A stretch of DNA of 64,000 bases from Halonatronomonas sp964558325 (GCA_964558325.1 CAZLCX010000002.1:1-64000); one strand, 5' to 3'. Positions 29,158 through 38,876 are shown, counted from the first letter of the stretch. Notes: generated by a model from the sequence alone, not told the origin. Translations and numbers: made by a program.

Positions 29158-31006
29158 GTTATTAAAGTTTATGATTATTATTATTTTTATTATTTTATTA
29201 GGACGAGGTTTCCAATTACAAATTATTCAGGGAGAACAATATTTTAGACTTGCTGAAAATAATAGAATATCAATTAGACCTATTAATGCTCCCAGGGGAA
29301 GAATATATTCTTCAGATGGTTCTACACTTGTGTCTAATAAACTTTCTTATAATTTATATTTTCAACCTAATGAACTTCCGCCTGGGGTAAGCAGAGATGA
29401 TGTTTTTACACGTATGACTAAAACATCGGGTTATAATAGAGAAGAGTTAGAGAAAGATTTTCAGAGAGGAAAAGAAAGAAGTAGTCCAGGAGAGGGCATT
29501 CTAATAAAAAGAAATCTCAATGATCAGGAGATGGTTAGGTTAGAAGAAAATAGAGATATATTGCCAGGAATTCATATTAGAGAAGCCGCATTAAGAGATT
29601 ATGTTTATGATAATACAGGTTCACATATATTTGGATATGTTGGAGAAATTGGAATTTCAGATCTTAAAAATTCATCAGAGAATGGACTTGATTATACCGG
29701 TGGTGATATCATTGGAATTACAGGTCTTGAGAGAGAATATGAGAATTATTTAAAGGGGGATAAAGGTTTTGAATCTATTCAGGTAAATCATTTAGGTCAT
29801 AGAACAGAACTGCTTGATCAAAAAAGTCCAGAGCCTGGTCATGATTTATTCTTAAATATTGATTGGGATCTCCAAAAACATGTAGAAGAAATTATGGAAC
29901 AATATATTACAGAATTGCAGGAAAAAGCAGAAGAGGATGATGATATAGCAATGCCTCAAGGTAGTTCTGCGATTGTGATGGAAGTTGAAACCGGTAAAAT
30001 ATTATCAATGGTAAGTTATCCTGATTTTAATCCTAATGATTTTGCAGATGGTTTTAGAACTAGCGATTATAATCAATTATTAGAGGATCCTTTAAAACCT
30101 TTAATAAATAGAAACATTATGACTACAGAATCTCCTGGTTCTATTTTTAAATTAGTAACTGCAACAGCAGCTGTTGAAAATCTTGATATTAAGGCAGATA
30201 CTAGTTTTGTTGACAGGACAGGCAGATTTAATATTCCTGGATGGAGCAGAGCATTTACAAATTGGCTTGGATATGGAGAAGGGGAGATGTCTTTCACAAG
30301 GGCTATGGCTAGATCAAATAACATTATCTTTTATGAATTAGGTTATGAATTATATAAAGAATTTGGCGGTTCAAAATTAGTTGAAACAGCCAGAGAATAT
30401 GGTTTAGGCAAGAAAACTGAAATTGATCTTCCTGAAGAAAGAAAGGGTCTGGTTCCAGATGGACAATGGAAAAGAGAAACCAGGGGAGAAAGTTGGTACC
30501 CTGGAGATTCAGTTAATATGTCTATTGGCCAGGGAGATACTTTAATAACCCCCTTACAGGCAGCTCAAATGACTGCAGCTGTGGCTAATAGAGGAGAGAT
30601 TTATAAACCTAGAATGGTCAATGAAATAAGATCAGATTCAGGAGAACTAATTGAAGATTATCAACCAGAATTAGTAAAGAGATTACCTTATTCTAATAAG
30701 ACATATGAAATTGTTGAAGAAGGTATGCTAGAAACTGTTATGCATGATAGAGGTACTGCTTCAACTCCTTTTTCTGATTTTCCAATCGATATAGCTGGCA
30801 AAACTGGTACAGCTCAGATGGGGAGTTCTGGTTCCAGTCATGCCTGGTTTGTTTCATATGGTCCTGTGCCAGAACCTGAAATTGCTGTAGTAATATTCAT
30901 TGATCAGGGGGAAACAAGTAGCAATGCAGTACCAATAGCAGCAGATATTTACTCTTATTACTATGACCTTTTTTCTGAAGATGAAGAGATTGAAGACAGT
31001 GAGTAA
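29141..31006 (+). CDS. mrdA: Penicillin-binding protein 2 (elongation transpeptidase)
   Basis: 621 aa class B PBP. One N-terminal membrane helix, a pedestal domain (RGRIYSSDG, YVYDNTGSHIFGYVGEI), and the transpeptidase domain with S334-I-F-K337, an SNN motif and KTGTAQ. It crosslinks peptidoglycan during cell elongation, together with RodA encoded downstream. Ends in an acidic tail. Confidence 0.95.
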   Translation: MKKRIKLLKFMIIIIFIILLGRGFQLQIIQGEQYFRLAENNRISIRPINAPRGRIYSSDGSTLVSNKLSYNLYFQPNELPPGVSRDDVFTRMTKTSGYNREELEKDFQRGKERSSPGEGILIKRNLNDQEMVRLEENRDILPGIHIREAALRDYVYDNTGSHIFGYVGEIGISDLKNSSENGLDYTGGDIIGITGLEREYENYLKGDKGFESIQVNHLGHRTELLDQKSPEPGHDLFLNIDWDLQKHVEEIMEQYITELQEKAEEDDDIAMPQGSSAIVMEVETGKILSMVSYPDFNPNDFADGFRTSDYNQLLEDPLKPLINRNIMTTESPGSIFKLVTATAAVENLDIKADTSFVDRTGRFNIPGWSRAFTNWLGYGEGEMSFTRAMARSNNIIFYELGYELYKEFGGSKLVETAREYGLGKKTEIDLPEERKGLVPDGQWKRETRGESWYPGDSVNMSIGQGDTLITPLQAAQMTAAVANRGEIYKPRMVNEIRSDSGELIEDYQPELVKRLPYSNKTYEIVEEGMLETVMHDRGTASTPFSDFPIDIAGKTGTAQMGSSGSSHAWFVSYGPVPEPEIAVVIFIDQGETSSNAVPIAADIYSYYYDLFSEDEEIEDSE

Positions 31007-31023
31007 GCAAAGGGGTATAATTA

Positions 31024-31683
31024 ATGCAAATTATTAATACGAAAATGACGGCTAAAGGTGTTATAATTGACTTTGATTGGGATTGCGAATTTAATAGAAT
31101 TAAAGAATCGCTTAAGGATCATTTTGAAGAAGCTGGTACTTTTTATGAAGGGACTGATCTTTATTTTAAGATTGGGCCTAAAGAATTAGGTTTAAAGTAT
31201 TTTAAGGAATTATTTGAAATTGCAGAGAATTATTTAAACTCAGAAACAGGAATATATGTGATTGGTCAAGAAGATAATAAAAAGGGAGTTGATCTTTCTA
31301 AAGAAAAAAAACCAAAAAGGGAACCAATAATTGAAGAAGAGGTATCTTTTAAAGGAGATACTGTTTTAGTTAAGGGAACAATAAGATCTGGTCAGGCTGT
31401 TGAACATCCTCATAATCTTGTTATCCTTGGAGATGTTAACCCAGGGGCTGAAGTTAAAGCAGGCGGAGATATTATAGTTTTCGGTAGATTAATGGGCCTA
31501 GTCCATGCAGGAGCTGGTGGGAAAAAAGAGGCCCAGGTTGCAGCTTTAAAAATGGCACCTACTCAAATTCGAATTGCTAATAAGATATCACGTCCTCCAG
31601 AGGATAATAAAGCTCAAATATTTAGACCTGAGAAGGCATTTATAAAAGATGGTATGATTATAGTCGAAGAGATTGATTTTTAG
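31024..31683 (+). CDS. minC: Septum site-determining protein MinC
   Basis: 219 aa. The C-terminal beta-helix is clear: VKGTIRSGQAVEHPHNLVI, GDVNPGAEVKAGGDIIVFG, GRLMGLVHAGAGG. MinC inhibits FtsZ assembly away from midcell. First of minCDE, 17 bases after the PBP2 gene. Confidence 0.95.
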   Translation: MQIINTKMTAKGVIIDFDWDCEFNRIKESLKDHFEEAGTFYEGTDLYFKIGPKELGLKYFKELFEIAENYLNSETGIYVIGQEDNKKGVDLSKEKKPKREPIIEEEVSFKGDTVLVKGTIRSGQAVEHPHNLVILGDVNPGAEVKAGGDIIVFGRLMGLVHAGAGGKKEAQVAALKMAPTQIRIANKISRPPEDNKAQIFRPEKAFIKDGMIIVEEIDF

Positions 31684-31702
31684 ATAAGCAGGAGGGATTA
31701 TA

Positions 31703-32497
31703 TTGCAAGGAAAAGCTATTGTAATAACATCAGGAAAAGGTGGAGTTGGCAAAACAACTACAACAGCAAATTTAGGAACAGCCCTGGCTATGCTTGATAA
31801 AAAGGTCTGTTTAATTGATGCAGATATAGGATTGAGGAACCTTGATGTAGTTTTAGGGCTTGAAAATAGGATTGTTTATGATTTAATTGATGTTGTTGAA
31901 GGCAACTGTCGTTTAGAACAGGCAATGATAAAAGACAAGAGAAATCAAAATTTATTTTTACTTCCTGCAGCGCAAACCAGAGATAAAGATGCAGTTAGTG
32001 AAGAGCAAATGAAAAGTTTAATAAATGATTTAAAAAAAGACATGGATTATATTCTTGTTGATTGCCCAGCCGGGATTGAGCAGGGTTTTAGAAATGCAAT
32101 TGCAGGTGCTGATTTAGGCCTGATAGTTGCAACGCCAGAAGTTTCATCAGTTAGAGATGCTGATAGAATTATTGGACTCTTAGAAGCTGAGGGATTAAAT
32201 GATCCTCAATTATTAATCAATCGGTTAAGAAGAGATATGGTTGATCGTGGTGATATGATGAATATTGATGATATTGTTGAAATTTTAGCAATTGAAATAC
32301 TGGGAGTAATCCCAGAAGATGAAAATATAGTTATATCAACAAATAAAGGTGAGCCAATAGTCTTAAAAGATAAGACTTATTCTGGAAAAGCATTTAATAA
32401 TATTGCTAAAAGAATGGAAGGTCAGGATATCCCATTAATGAAATTAGAAAAAGATACATTTTTTAATAAAGTCAAAAGAATTGTCGGTCTATCATAG
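31703..32497 (+). CDS. minD: Septum site-determining ATPase MinD
   Basis: 264 aa. Deviant Walker A GKGGVGKTT at residues 11-19, DADIGLRNLDVVLGLE, and VDCPAGIEQGF (Walker B). The last dozen residues (FFNKVKRIVGLS) form the amphipathic membrane-targeting helix. Start is TTG 31703 behind GGAGGG. MinD recruits MinC and is released by MinE, encoded next. Confidence 0.97.
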   Translation: MQGKAIVITSGKGGVGKTTTTANLGTALAMLDKKVCLIDADIGLRNLDVVLGLENRIVYDLIDVVEGNCRLEQAMIKDKRNQNLFLLPAAQTRDKDAVSEEQMKSLINDLKKDMDYILVDCPAGIEQGFRNAIAGADLGLIVATPEVSSVRDADRIIGLLEAEGLNDPQLLINRLRRDMVDRGDMMNIDDIVEILAIEILGVIPEDENIVISTNKGEPIVLKDKTYSGKAFNNIAKRMEGQDIPLMKLEKDTFFNKVKRIVGLS

Positions 32498-32509
32498 GGG
32501 GCGATTAAT

Positions 32510-32794
32510 ATTAGTAGTATATTCGATAAAATCAAAGAATGGTTTATTTCAGATAATAAATCTGATACAAAAGGAGAGGGCAGCAAGAATATTGCAAAAG
32601 AAAGACTCCAGTTTATACTGGTTCAGGATAGAATTAAGCTTTCACCACAACAGATGGAAGAGATGAAGTCAGAACTTCTTGAGGTAATAAAAAAGTATAT
32701 TGATGTTGATGACAATGAAATTGAAATGGATATCTCAAGAGAAGAAGAAATGATGGCTATGATTGCTAATTTTCCTTTGAAGAAAAGAAATTAA
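32510..32794 (+). CDS. minE: Cell division topological specificity factor MinE, ATT start codon
   Basis: 94 aa reading frame with no ATG, GTG or TTG near its start. The conserved MinE core is present: AKERLQFILVQDR (residues 29-41) for the MinD-binding helix, then a dimerisation domain through EVIKKYIDVDD. The minD stop codon at 32495 is in the same frame, so translation must begin between 32498 and the core. ATT 32510 lies 8 bases after a GGGGG site (32497-32501) and gives the N-terminus I/M-SSIFDKIKEWF, the expected amphipathic membrane helix. ATT at 32504 is too close to the RBS. Gene calling limited to usual start codons misses this gene. Confidence 0.88.
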   Translation: MSSIFDKIKEWFISDNKSDTKGEGSKNIAKERLQFILVQDRIKLSPQQMEEMKSELLEVIKKYIDVDDNEIEMDISREEEMMAMIANFPLKKRN

Positions 32795-32806
32795 GGAGAT
32801 TTATTT

Positions 32807-33940
32807 ATGCACTGGAATAAAAAATTATTAAAACATATAAACATATATATTCCTGTTCTGGTGCTTTCTTTAATAATAATTGGTTTATTCATTATAAGTA
32901 GCGCTACAGGTATAGCTGATGGTTATTATCGACCTTTTGTTAGGACACAGATAGCTGCAGCAGTATTAGGAATTATTTTAATAATTCTTATGTTATTTTT
33001 TGATTATAGAATTTTAAAAGATTATGATTTAATAATTTATATATTGACAATAATAATGCTTGGTTTTATTTTTATTTTAGGAATAACAGTTTCCGGGGGC
33101 AGACGATGGATTTTAATTGGTCCTGTAAATTTCCAGCCTTCTGAAGTTTCAAAAATATTTATGATTATATTTCTGGCTGCTTATCTTGACAGAAATAAAA
33201 ATAAATTAAATAGTTTAAAAGATCTCTTTAAAAGTCTATTATTTATTTTGCCCCCCTTTATATTAATCATATTACAGAATGATTTAGGAACATCTTTAGT
33301 TTTGATTTTTATTTTTGTGCTTATGTATTATGGTGCAGGTGGTAAATTAAAACATTTATTAATGATATTTGGCGGGGGATTTTTGATAATAGTTTTATTA
33401 ATTACAAGTCATGTTATATTAGAAACTCCATTGCCATTTTTGCAGCAATATCAGTTAAACAGGTTAATAGCTTTTGTTAACCCAGATATAGACCCCTATG
33501 GTATTGGCTATAATATTATTCAATCTAAGATAGCTGTGGGTTCAGGTATGATTTCTGGGCGAGGTTTTCTGGCAGGAACTCAAAATCAATTGAATTTTCT
33601 TCCAGAAAAACATACCGACTTTATCTTTGCCGTATTAGCAGAAGAATTTGGTTTTATTGGCATTGCTGTAGTTTTGATAATATATTTATTACTTTTATTA
33701 CAAATCTTAAAAGTAGCATCTAAAGCAAAGGACGGATTTGGGCAGCTTATATCTATAGGTGTTTTAGCTCTGTTTTTATTCCATATTCTTGAAAATGTAG
33801 GTATGGTTTTAGGGATAATGCCTATAACCGGGATACCACTGCCATTTCTTAGTTATGGTGGGAGTTCGATGGTTATCTCATTAATAGCTATTGGGCTTGT
33901 TATTAATATAAATATGAGAAGGAAAAAGATTATATTTTAG
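32807..33940 (+). CDS. rodA: Rod shape-determining protein RodA (SEDS glycosyltransferase)
   Basis: 377 aa with ten membrane helices. SEDS signatures: GRRWILIGPVNFQPSEVSK, LPEKHTDFIFAVLAEEFG and a TGIPLPFLSYGGSS motif near the C-terminus. RodA polymerises glycan strands with PBP2, encoded earlier in the same run. It follows minE by 12 bases, with AAGGAGA ahead. Confidence 0.95.
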   Translation: MHWNKKLLKHINIYIPVLVLSLIIIGLFIISSATGIADGYYRPFVRTQIAAAVLGIILIILMLFFDYRILKDYDLIIYILTIIMLGFIFILGITVSGGRRWILIGPVNFQPSEVSKIFMIIFLAAYLDRNKNKLNSLKDLFKSLLFILPPFILIILQNDLGTSLVLIFIFVLMYYGAGGKLKHLLMIFGGGFLIIVLLITSHVILETPLPFLQQYQLNRLIAFVNPDIDPYGIGYNIIQSKIAVGSGMISGRGFLAGTQNQLNFLPEKHTDFIFAVLAEEFGFIGIAVVLIIYLLLLLQILKVASKAKDGFGQLISIGVLALFLFHILENVGMVLGIMPITGIPLPFLSYGGSSMVISLIAIGLVININMRRKKIIF

Positions 33941-33960
33941 TTTTTTAAGGTGGTGGTAAT

Positions 33961-35841
33961 TTGTCCGAGGTTTTTAGTCAGATTGATGATTTATTAATAA
34001 ATGTAGATAGTCCAGAAAGATATATTGGTCAGGAATGGAATCAGATAGTTAAAGACTGGGATAGAATAGATTATAAAATATGTTTAGGTTTTCCAGATAC
34101 TTATGAGATTGGAATGTCTCATTTAGGTTTAAAGATAATTTATCATATGTTAAATGAAGAAGAAAACTTATTATGTGAAAGAGTTTTTGCTCCCTGGATT
34201 GACATGGAAGAGCTTTTAAAAGAAAAAGATATCGGTCTTTTTTCTTTGGAAAACAAAAGAGAACTTAAAGATTTTGATTTATTAGGTTTTACCCTTCAGT
34301 ATGAGATGAGTTATACTACTATATTAAATATGTTAAAATTAGGTAAAATGCCTGTTTATAGTTCTAAAAGAACTAAAAGTGATCCCTTTGTAATGGCTGG
34401 AGGATCAACTGTTTTCAACCCAGAGCCTCTTGCTCCATTTATTGATTTTTTTTATATCGGTGAAGCAGAAGAAAATTTACTTGATGTAATTAATTCTCTA
34501 AAATTATGGAATGAAGATGATTTAGACCGGGACATTATATTGGAAAATCTCTCTAAATTGCCAGGTGTTTATGTTCCATCCCTGTATAAACCTGGTTATA
34601 CTGGTCAAAAGTTTACTGGCTTAAAACCTATAAGCCATGAGACTAAAACAAATATCAAAAGACAGCAGGTTAAGGATTTAAATGAAGCCTACTGTCCAAC
34701 TGATTATATAGTACCATATATGGAAATAGTTCATAATAGGGCTGTTATAGAAGTATCCAGGGGCTGTCAGAGGGGCTGCAGATTTTGTGCGGCTGGTATG
34801 ACTTATCGACCGACAAGAGAAAGGTCTGTTGAAAAAATCATTGAATTGTCAGATAAAACTCTAGCCAGTACTGGCTACGATGAAATTGCTCTTGCTTCGC
34901 TGAGTACAATTGATCATACCAAGATCAGAGAGATTTTAGATCAGTTAAGCAAAAGGTATGATTCCAGTAATATTAGCATTTCATTACCTTCATTAAGGGT
35001 TGATGAATTTTCAGTTGAGATGGCCAGGAATGTCCAGAAGATTAGGAGAAGCGGTTTGACCTTTGCTCCAGAAGCTGGAACTGATAGTCTGAGAAAAAGA
35101 ATTAATAAAGGTATTAAAGAAGAAGATTTGTATAAGTCTGTTCAGGCGGCATTTTCCTATGGCTGGCATAGAATTAAGTTATATTTTATGTTAGGATTGC
35201 CTGGAGAGACTGAAGAAGATCTTTTAGGTATTGCTAATATGGCTAAAAAGGTTTTGGAAATAGGCCAGGAAATAAGAAAGAATACTGATCAAAGAATGAA
35301 AAAGATTGAAGTTCAGGTAAATGTAACTACTTTTATTCCAAAACCATTTACACCATTTCAGTGGGTTAAAATGGCCTCACTTTCTGAAATCAAAGATAAA
35401 ATCAGTTTTCTTCAGAAACATTTGAGAAAGAAAGGTATTAATTTTGATTGGAATGATCCAGAAGTTAGTAGACTGGAGGGTTTAATTGCCAGAGGCGACA
35501 GAAGAATGTCAGATGTTATCTATGATGTCTGGCAGCAGGGGAGTCGTTTAGAGGGATGGAATGAGAACATTTATCCTGAGAGATGGTTTAAAGCTTTAAA
35601 AAAATTTAATATTGAAATTGAAAGCATTATTGGCAAAAAAAATCAAGATCAACCACTGCCCTGGGACCATCTGATTCCAGGGATCAATAAAGAATTTCTA
35701 AAAATTGAATATAAGAAATCACTTGCAATAGACGAGACTCCTGATTGTCGCTGGAGTTATTGTAGTGATTGTGGAGTCTGCTATAAACCTTATTCAGGTT
35801 TATGTCTGGAAAATAATCAGGTGATAGATAATGTTGATTAG
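33961..35841 (+). CDS. TIGR03960-type B12-binding radical SAM protein
   Basis: 626 aa. An N-terminal B12-binding-like region (ICLGFPDTYEIGMSHLGL), then a radical SAM domain with the C-x3-C-x2-C motif in CQRGCRFCAAG near residue 270, and a C-terminal CSDCGVCYKPYSGLC segment. Start TTG 33961 follows AAGGTGGT. The family is widespread in Clostridia next to rng, rplU and rpmA, as here, and is paired with the DUF2344 protein that follows with an 11-base overlap. No reaction is established, as far as I know; the neighbours suggest RNA or ribosome modification, which is inference. Confidence 0.9.
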   Translation: MSEVFSQIDDLLINVDSPERYIGQEWNQIVKDWDRIDYKICLGFPDTYEIGMSHLGLKIIYHMLNEEENLLCERVFAPWIDMEELLKEKDIGLFSLENKRELKDFDLLGFTLQYEMSYTTILNMLKLGKMPVYSSKRTKSDPFVMAGGSTVFNPEPLAPFIDFFYIGEAEENLLDVINSLKLWNEDDLDRDIILENLSKLPGVYVPSLYKPGYTGQKFTGLKPISHETKTNIKRQQVKDLNEAYCPTDYIVPYMEIVHNRAVIEVSRGCQRGCRFCAAGMTYRPTRERSVEKIIELSDKTLASTGYDEIALASLSTIDHTKIREILDQLSKRYDSSNISISLPSLRVDEFSVEMARNVQKIRRSGLTFAPEAGTDSLRKRINKGIKEEDLYKSVQAAFSYGWHRIKLYFMLGLPGETEEDLLGIANMAKKVLEIGQEIRKNTDQRMKKIEVQVNVTTFIPKPFTPFQWVKMASLSEIKDKISFLQKHLRKKGINFDWNDPEVSRLEGLIARGDRRMSDVIYDVWQQGSRLEGWNENIYPERWFKALKKFNIEIESIIGKKNQDQPLPWDHLIPGINKEFLKIEYKKSLAIDETPDCRWSYCSDCGVCYKPYSGLCLENNQVIDNVD

Positions 35842-36532
35842 AGCAAAGTTTGCCAGAGATTATAATTTAAGATATATCTCTCATTTAGAGATAATGGATA
35901 CTTTTAGAAAAGGGATTAGACGTGCTGGTCTGCCAGGCGCTTACAGCCAGGGATTTAATCCTACTTTAAATTTATCACTTTCTCAACCTTTACCTGTGGG
36001 GATGGCTGGCGGTGGCGAGTTTTTAGATTTAGAGATAACAAAACCTCTTACTGGTGAAGGTTTTAAAGCTAGATTAAACTCGTTTTTACCTGATGGTCTC
36101 AAAATATTGGATGCCAGGTATATTCCAGATCAGACCGGTTTAAAATCTTTGCAGGCACTTTTAAACAGGGCAGAATATCATATTATAGCCAGAGGTAAAT
36201 TAAAAGAAAATAGTGAAGAATTAATTAAAGAATTAATGAAAAAAGACGAGCTAGTTGTTATTAGAAAAAGGAGAAATAAACCAGATAGAGAATATGATAT
36301 TAGACCACTTGTTTTTGATGCAAAAGCGTTATCAGATGATAAAATTTCTTTTTTAGTAAGTACAGGCAGTTCAGGTAATGTTCGTCCTGAAGAAATAATT
36401 AAAGCTTTACAGAAATTAGAATCAGAAATACCTGATCATTCTGTAATTGATTTTTATCGATCAGGACTTTTTGTAGAAATGGGAGAAAAAATAATTTCCC
36501 CGCTTAGTGATCAGGTTTTGGAGGAGAGATAA
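35831..36532 (+). CDS. TIGR03936/DUF2344 radical SAM-associated protein
   Basis: 233 aa. Start of the domain is typical: RAKFARDYNLRYISHLEIMDTFRKG... with GAYSQGFNPTLNLSLSQPLPVG. In other bacteria this domain is fused to the preceding radical SAM protein; here the two are separate and translationally coupled. It carries no cluster motif of its own. Function unknown; likely a partner or substrate-handling domain. Confidence 0.88.
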   Translation: MLIRAKFARDYNLRYISHLEIMDTFRKGIRRAGLPGAYSQGFNPTLNLSLSQPLPVGMAGGGEFLDLEITKPLTGEGFKARLNSFLPDGLKILDARYIPDQTGLKSLQALLNRAEYHIIARGKLKENSEELIKELMKKDELVVIRKRRNKPDREYDIRPLVFDAKALSDDKISFLVSTGSSGNVRPEEIIKALQKLESEIPDHSVIDFYRSGLFVEMGEKIISPLSDQVLEER

Positions 36533-36535
36533 GAT

Positions 36536-38230
36536 GTGAGTAAGAAGATTTTAATCAATTCAGGTATTCGTGAAAAGAGAGCGGCAATATTAGTCAATGA
36601 TAATTTAGATAATCTATTTTTTGAAAGAGATACTTATGAACGTAATGAAGGAAGTATATACAGGGGAAAAGTTAAAGATGTACTACCAGGTATGCAGGCT
36701 GCCTTTGTAGATATAGGCAGTGAACGTAATGGTTTTCTTCATATAAATGATGCTTATCCATTATTTAATGATAAACAGAGAAAGAATTTTTCAAAAAGAA
36801 AATTAAAAATTAATCAGGTTTTAAATCCTGGACAGGAAATTATGGTTCAGGTAACTAAAGAACCAATTGGAGAAAAAGGGCCTAAATTAACCTGCAGAGT
36901 TAGCCTACCAGGAAGGTATTATGTTTTTCTTCCAAATGAAAATAGAATAAATATCTCGAGACGGATTAGAGATCATGGAGAACGGGGTAGATTAAAAAAT
37001 ATAACTAAGAATTTAATCAATGGCAATACCGGTGTTATTATTAGGACAAATGCCGCAAATAAAGATAAAAAGCTTTTGAAGATGGACTATAATTTTTTAA
37101 ATTCATTATGGCAGAGAATATTGTCCCGTTATAAAAGATCTAGAGCCCCTAAGTTGCTTCATAGTGATATTAATTTAATTCACCAGATAGTTAGAGATCA
37201 TTTAGGTTCAGACATTGACAGGGTTGTAATTGATGATAGAGAAGATTATAAAAACCTTTCTGAATTTGCAGAAAGACTTGATCCAGACATTAATTCCAGG
37301 ATATTTTTATATCAAAGAGAAAGACCTATCTTTGAAACTTATGGAATAGAGCAGGAATTAGACAAATTAATGCGTCGTAAGGTCTGGCTTAAATCAGGGG
37401 GCCATGTTGTTTTTGATTCAACTGAAGCTTTGGTGGCAGTTGATGTTAATACCGGTAAATACGTTGGCAAAAAAAATCTCCAGGATACAGTCTTTAAAAC
37501 CAACCTTGAAGCTGCCAAAGAAATTGCCAGACAATTAAGATTAAGGGATATTGGCGGAATAATTATTATAGATTTTATTGATATGGATATTGAATCCAAT
37601 AGAAAGAAGGTTCTTGAAGTACTAGAACAGGAACTAGCAAGGGATAGGACCAGAACATCTATTCTGGGTTTAACAAAACTTGGTCTGGTTGAAATGACCA
37701 GAAAGAAAGTCAGAGAAAGATTAAGCGAGTTAGTTCAAAAAGAATGCCCTTATTGTGAGGGTACAGGTAGAATAGTTGCTGAAACGACAATGGCTTTTAA
37801 AGTAATAAGAGAACTTAATTCTCTTGCTTCAAGAGAAAATTTTGATGCCATATTATGTGAAGTTCATCCAGATGTAGCTGCAGTTTTAATTGGAAATGGT
37901 GGCGAAAAGTTAAATCAACTAGAAAGGGATCTGGATAAAGATATTTATATTAGAGGAAATAATGAATTACACCGGGAAGATTTTGAGGTTATTAAAAAAG
38001 GAAGCAAAGAAGAATTAAAAAATCTTGCTTTACCTGTTCAATCTGGACAAAAATATAGACTAAAAATTGAAGATCAGCATTCTGAAAATAGTTCCTCTGG
38101 AATAAGCAGGTATAAAGGCTATATAATCATTGTTGAAAATGCTGGTGATAGAGTAGGTCAGGAATGCCGGGTTAAGATTGATTCAGTTCATAGAACTTAT
38201 GCTAAAGCAAAACTACTCTCCAATTCTTGA
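36536..38230 (+). CDS. rng: Ribonuclease E/G family protein
   Basis: 564 aa. An S1 RNA-binding domain comes first (GSIYRGKVKDVLPGMQAAFVDIG), then the catalytic region with VDVNTGKYVG and GGIIIIDFIDM (the magnesium-binding aspartates), and a zinc-link-like CPYCEGTG motif near residue 405. Start GTG 36536 is 8 bases from GGAGGAG. RNase G/E processes rRNA and mRNA. The 3' end overlaps the -35 box of the rplU promoter. Confidence 0.94.
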   Translation: MSKKILINSGIREKRAAILVNDNLDNLFFERDTYERNEGSIYRGKVKDVLPGMQAAFVDIGSERNGFLHINDAYPLFNDKQRKNFSKRKLKINQVLNPGQEIMVQVTKEPIGEKGPKLTCRVSLPGRYYVFLPNENRINISRRIRDHGERGRLKNITKNLINGNTGVIIRTNAANKDKKLLKMDYNFLNSLWQRILSRYKRSRAPKLLHSDINLIHQIVRDHLGSDIDRVVIDDREDYKNLSEFAERLDPDINSRIFLYQRERPIFETYGIEQELDKLMRRKVWLKSGGHVVFDSTEALVAVDVNTGKYVGKKNLQDTVFKTNLEAAKEIARQLRLRDIGGIIIIDFIDMDIESNRKKVLEVLEQELARDRTRTSILGLTKLGLVEMTRKKVRERLSELVQKECPYCEGTGRIVAETTMAFKVIRELNSLASRENFDAILCEVHPDVAAVLIGNGGEKLNQLERDLDKDIYIRGNNELHREDFEVIKKGSKEELKNLALPVQSGQKYRLKIEDQHSENSSSGISRYKGYIIIVENAGDRVGQECRVKIDSVHRTYAKAKLLSNS

Positions 38231-38255
38231 CTTTAATAAGCTTATATGATAATAT
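38227..38255 (+). promoter_or_regulatory. Promoter of rplU-rpmA
   Basis: TTGACT (38227-38232) overlaps the rng stop codon; after a 17-base spacer comes TAATAT (38250-38255). It would let L21/L27 be expressed independently of rng. Confidence 0.6.
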
Positions 38256-38261
38256 TTTATC

Positions 38262-38368
38262 CTGTAGGGACTAAAATTAGTGCCTGCCTGACCAAAACCG
38301 CGCAGGAAAGGGCTAGTATAAATGGCAGCAATGTCTCCCTGAACTGGCGAGTCTGAGGTAAAGGAGGT
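38262..38368 (+). ncRNA. Candidate L21 leader (ribosomal protein autoregulatory element)
   Basis: A GC-richer 100-base stretch in an AT-rich gap directly upstream of rplU, with short complementary arms (for example GCCTGC near 38282 and GCAGG near 38304) and a conserved-looking CCCTGAACTGGCGAG run just before the AGGAGG. Position and this terminal segment resemble the L21 leader of Firmicutes. I rely on memory of the family; a covariance search would decide. Confidence 0.5.
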
Positions 38369-38375
38369 GGATTTT

Positions 38376-38687
38376 ATGTATGCAATTATAAAAACCGGTG
38401 GAAAGCAATATCGTGTTAACGAAGGTGATATTTTAAAAATTGAAAAATTGACAGAGCCTGAAGGAGAAACAATTGATTTTGATCAGGTCCTTGCTATTTC
38501 TGGTGATGAAGGTTTAAATGTTGGTCAACCATTTATAGAAGATGCTAAAGTTGAAGCAACTGTTTTAGAACACGGTAAAAACAAAAAAGTTACGGTGTTT
38601 AAGTATAAACCTAAAAGTCGTCAGCGTACCAAAACTGGACATAGACAGCCGTATACCAGAATTAGAATTGATTCAATAAATGGATAA
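38376..38687 (+). CDS. rplU: 50S ribosomal protein L21
   Basis: 103 aa. YAIIKTGGKQYRV at the N-terminus and KSRQRTKTGHRQPYT near the C-terminus are diagnostic of bL21. GTG 38367 overlaps the AAGGAGG site, so ATG 38376, 8 bases downstream, is the start. No gene for the Prp protease lies between it and rpmA, unlike in most Firmicutes. Confidence 0.97.
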   Translation: MYAIIKTGGKQYRVNEGDILKIEKLTEPEGETIDFDQVLAISGDEGLNVGQPFIEDAKVEATVLEHGKNKKVTVFKYKPKSRQRTKTGHRQPYTRIRIDSING

Positions 38688-38741
38688 TTATTAATTGAAA
38701 TTTTAATAGATTTTATTTTCAGATACAGGGGGTGAGGATAA

Positions 38742-38776
38742 ATGGCAACGAAAAAAGGTGTTGGTAGTTCGAAGAA
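38742..38776 (+). other. Duplicate 5' end of rpmA at the edge of an assembly gap
   Basis: These bases are the first 35 of rpmA, repeated in full at 38897. They belong to the 55-bp contig-end overlap and are not a second gene. Confidence 0.93.
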
Positions 38777-38876
38777 NNNNNNNNNNNNNNNNNNNNNNNN
38801 NNNNNNNNNNNNNNNNNNNNNNNNNNNNNNNNNNNNNNNNNNNNNNNNNNNNNNNNNNNNNNNNNNNNNNNNNNNN
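38777..38876. other. Assembly gap of exactly 100 N flanked by a 55-bp duplicate
   Basis: Bases 38722-38776 equal 38877-38931. The same 55-bp length and the same 100-N spacer as the gap at 8712 point to one assembly cause. Collapsing it gives rplU followed by rpmA with a 54-base spacer. Confidence 0.93.

Noticed and set aside
32481..32666. A 61-aa plus-strand frame at the minD end
   Set aside because: It is out of frame with the conserved MinE sequence and has no family features.
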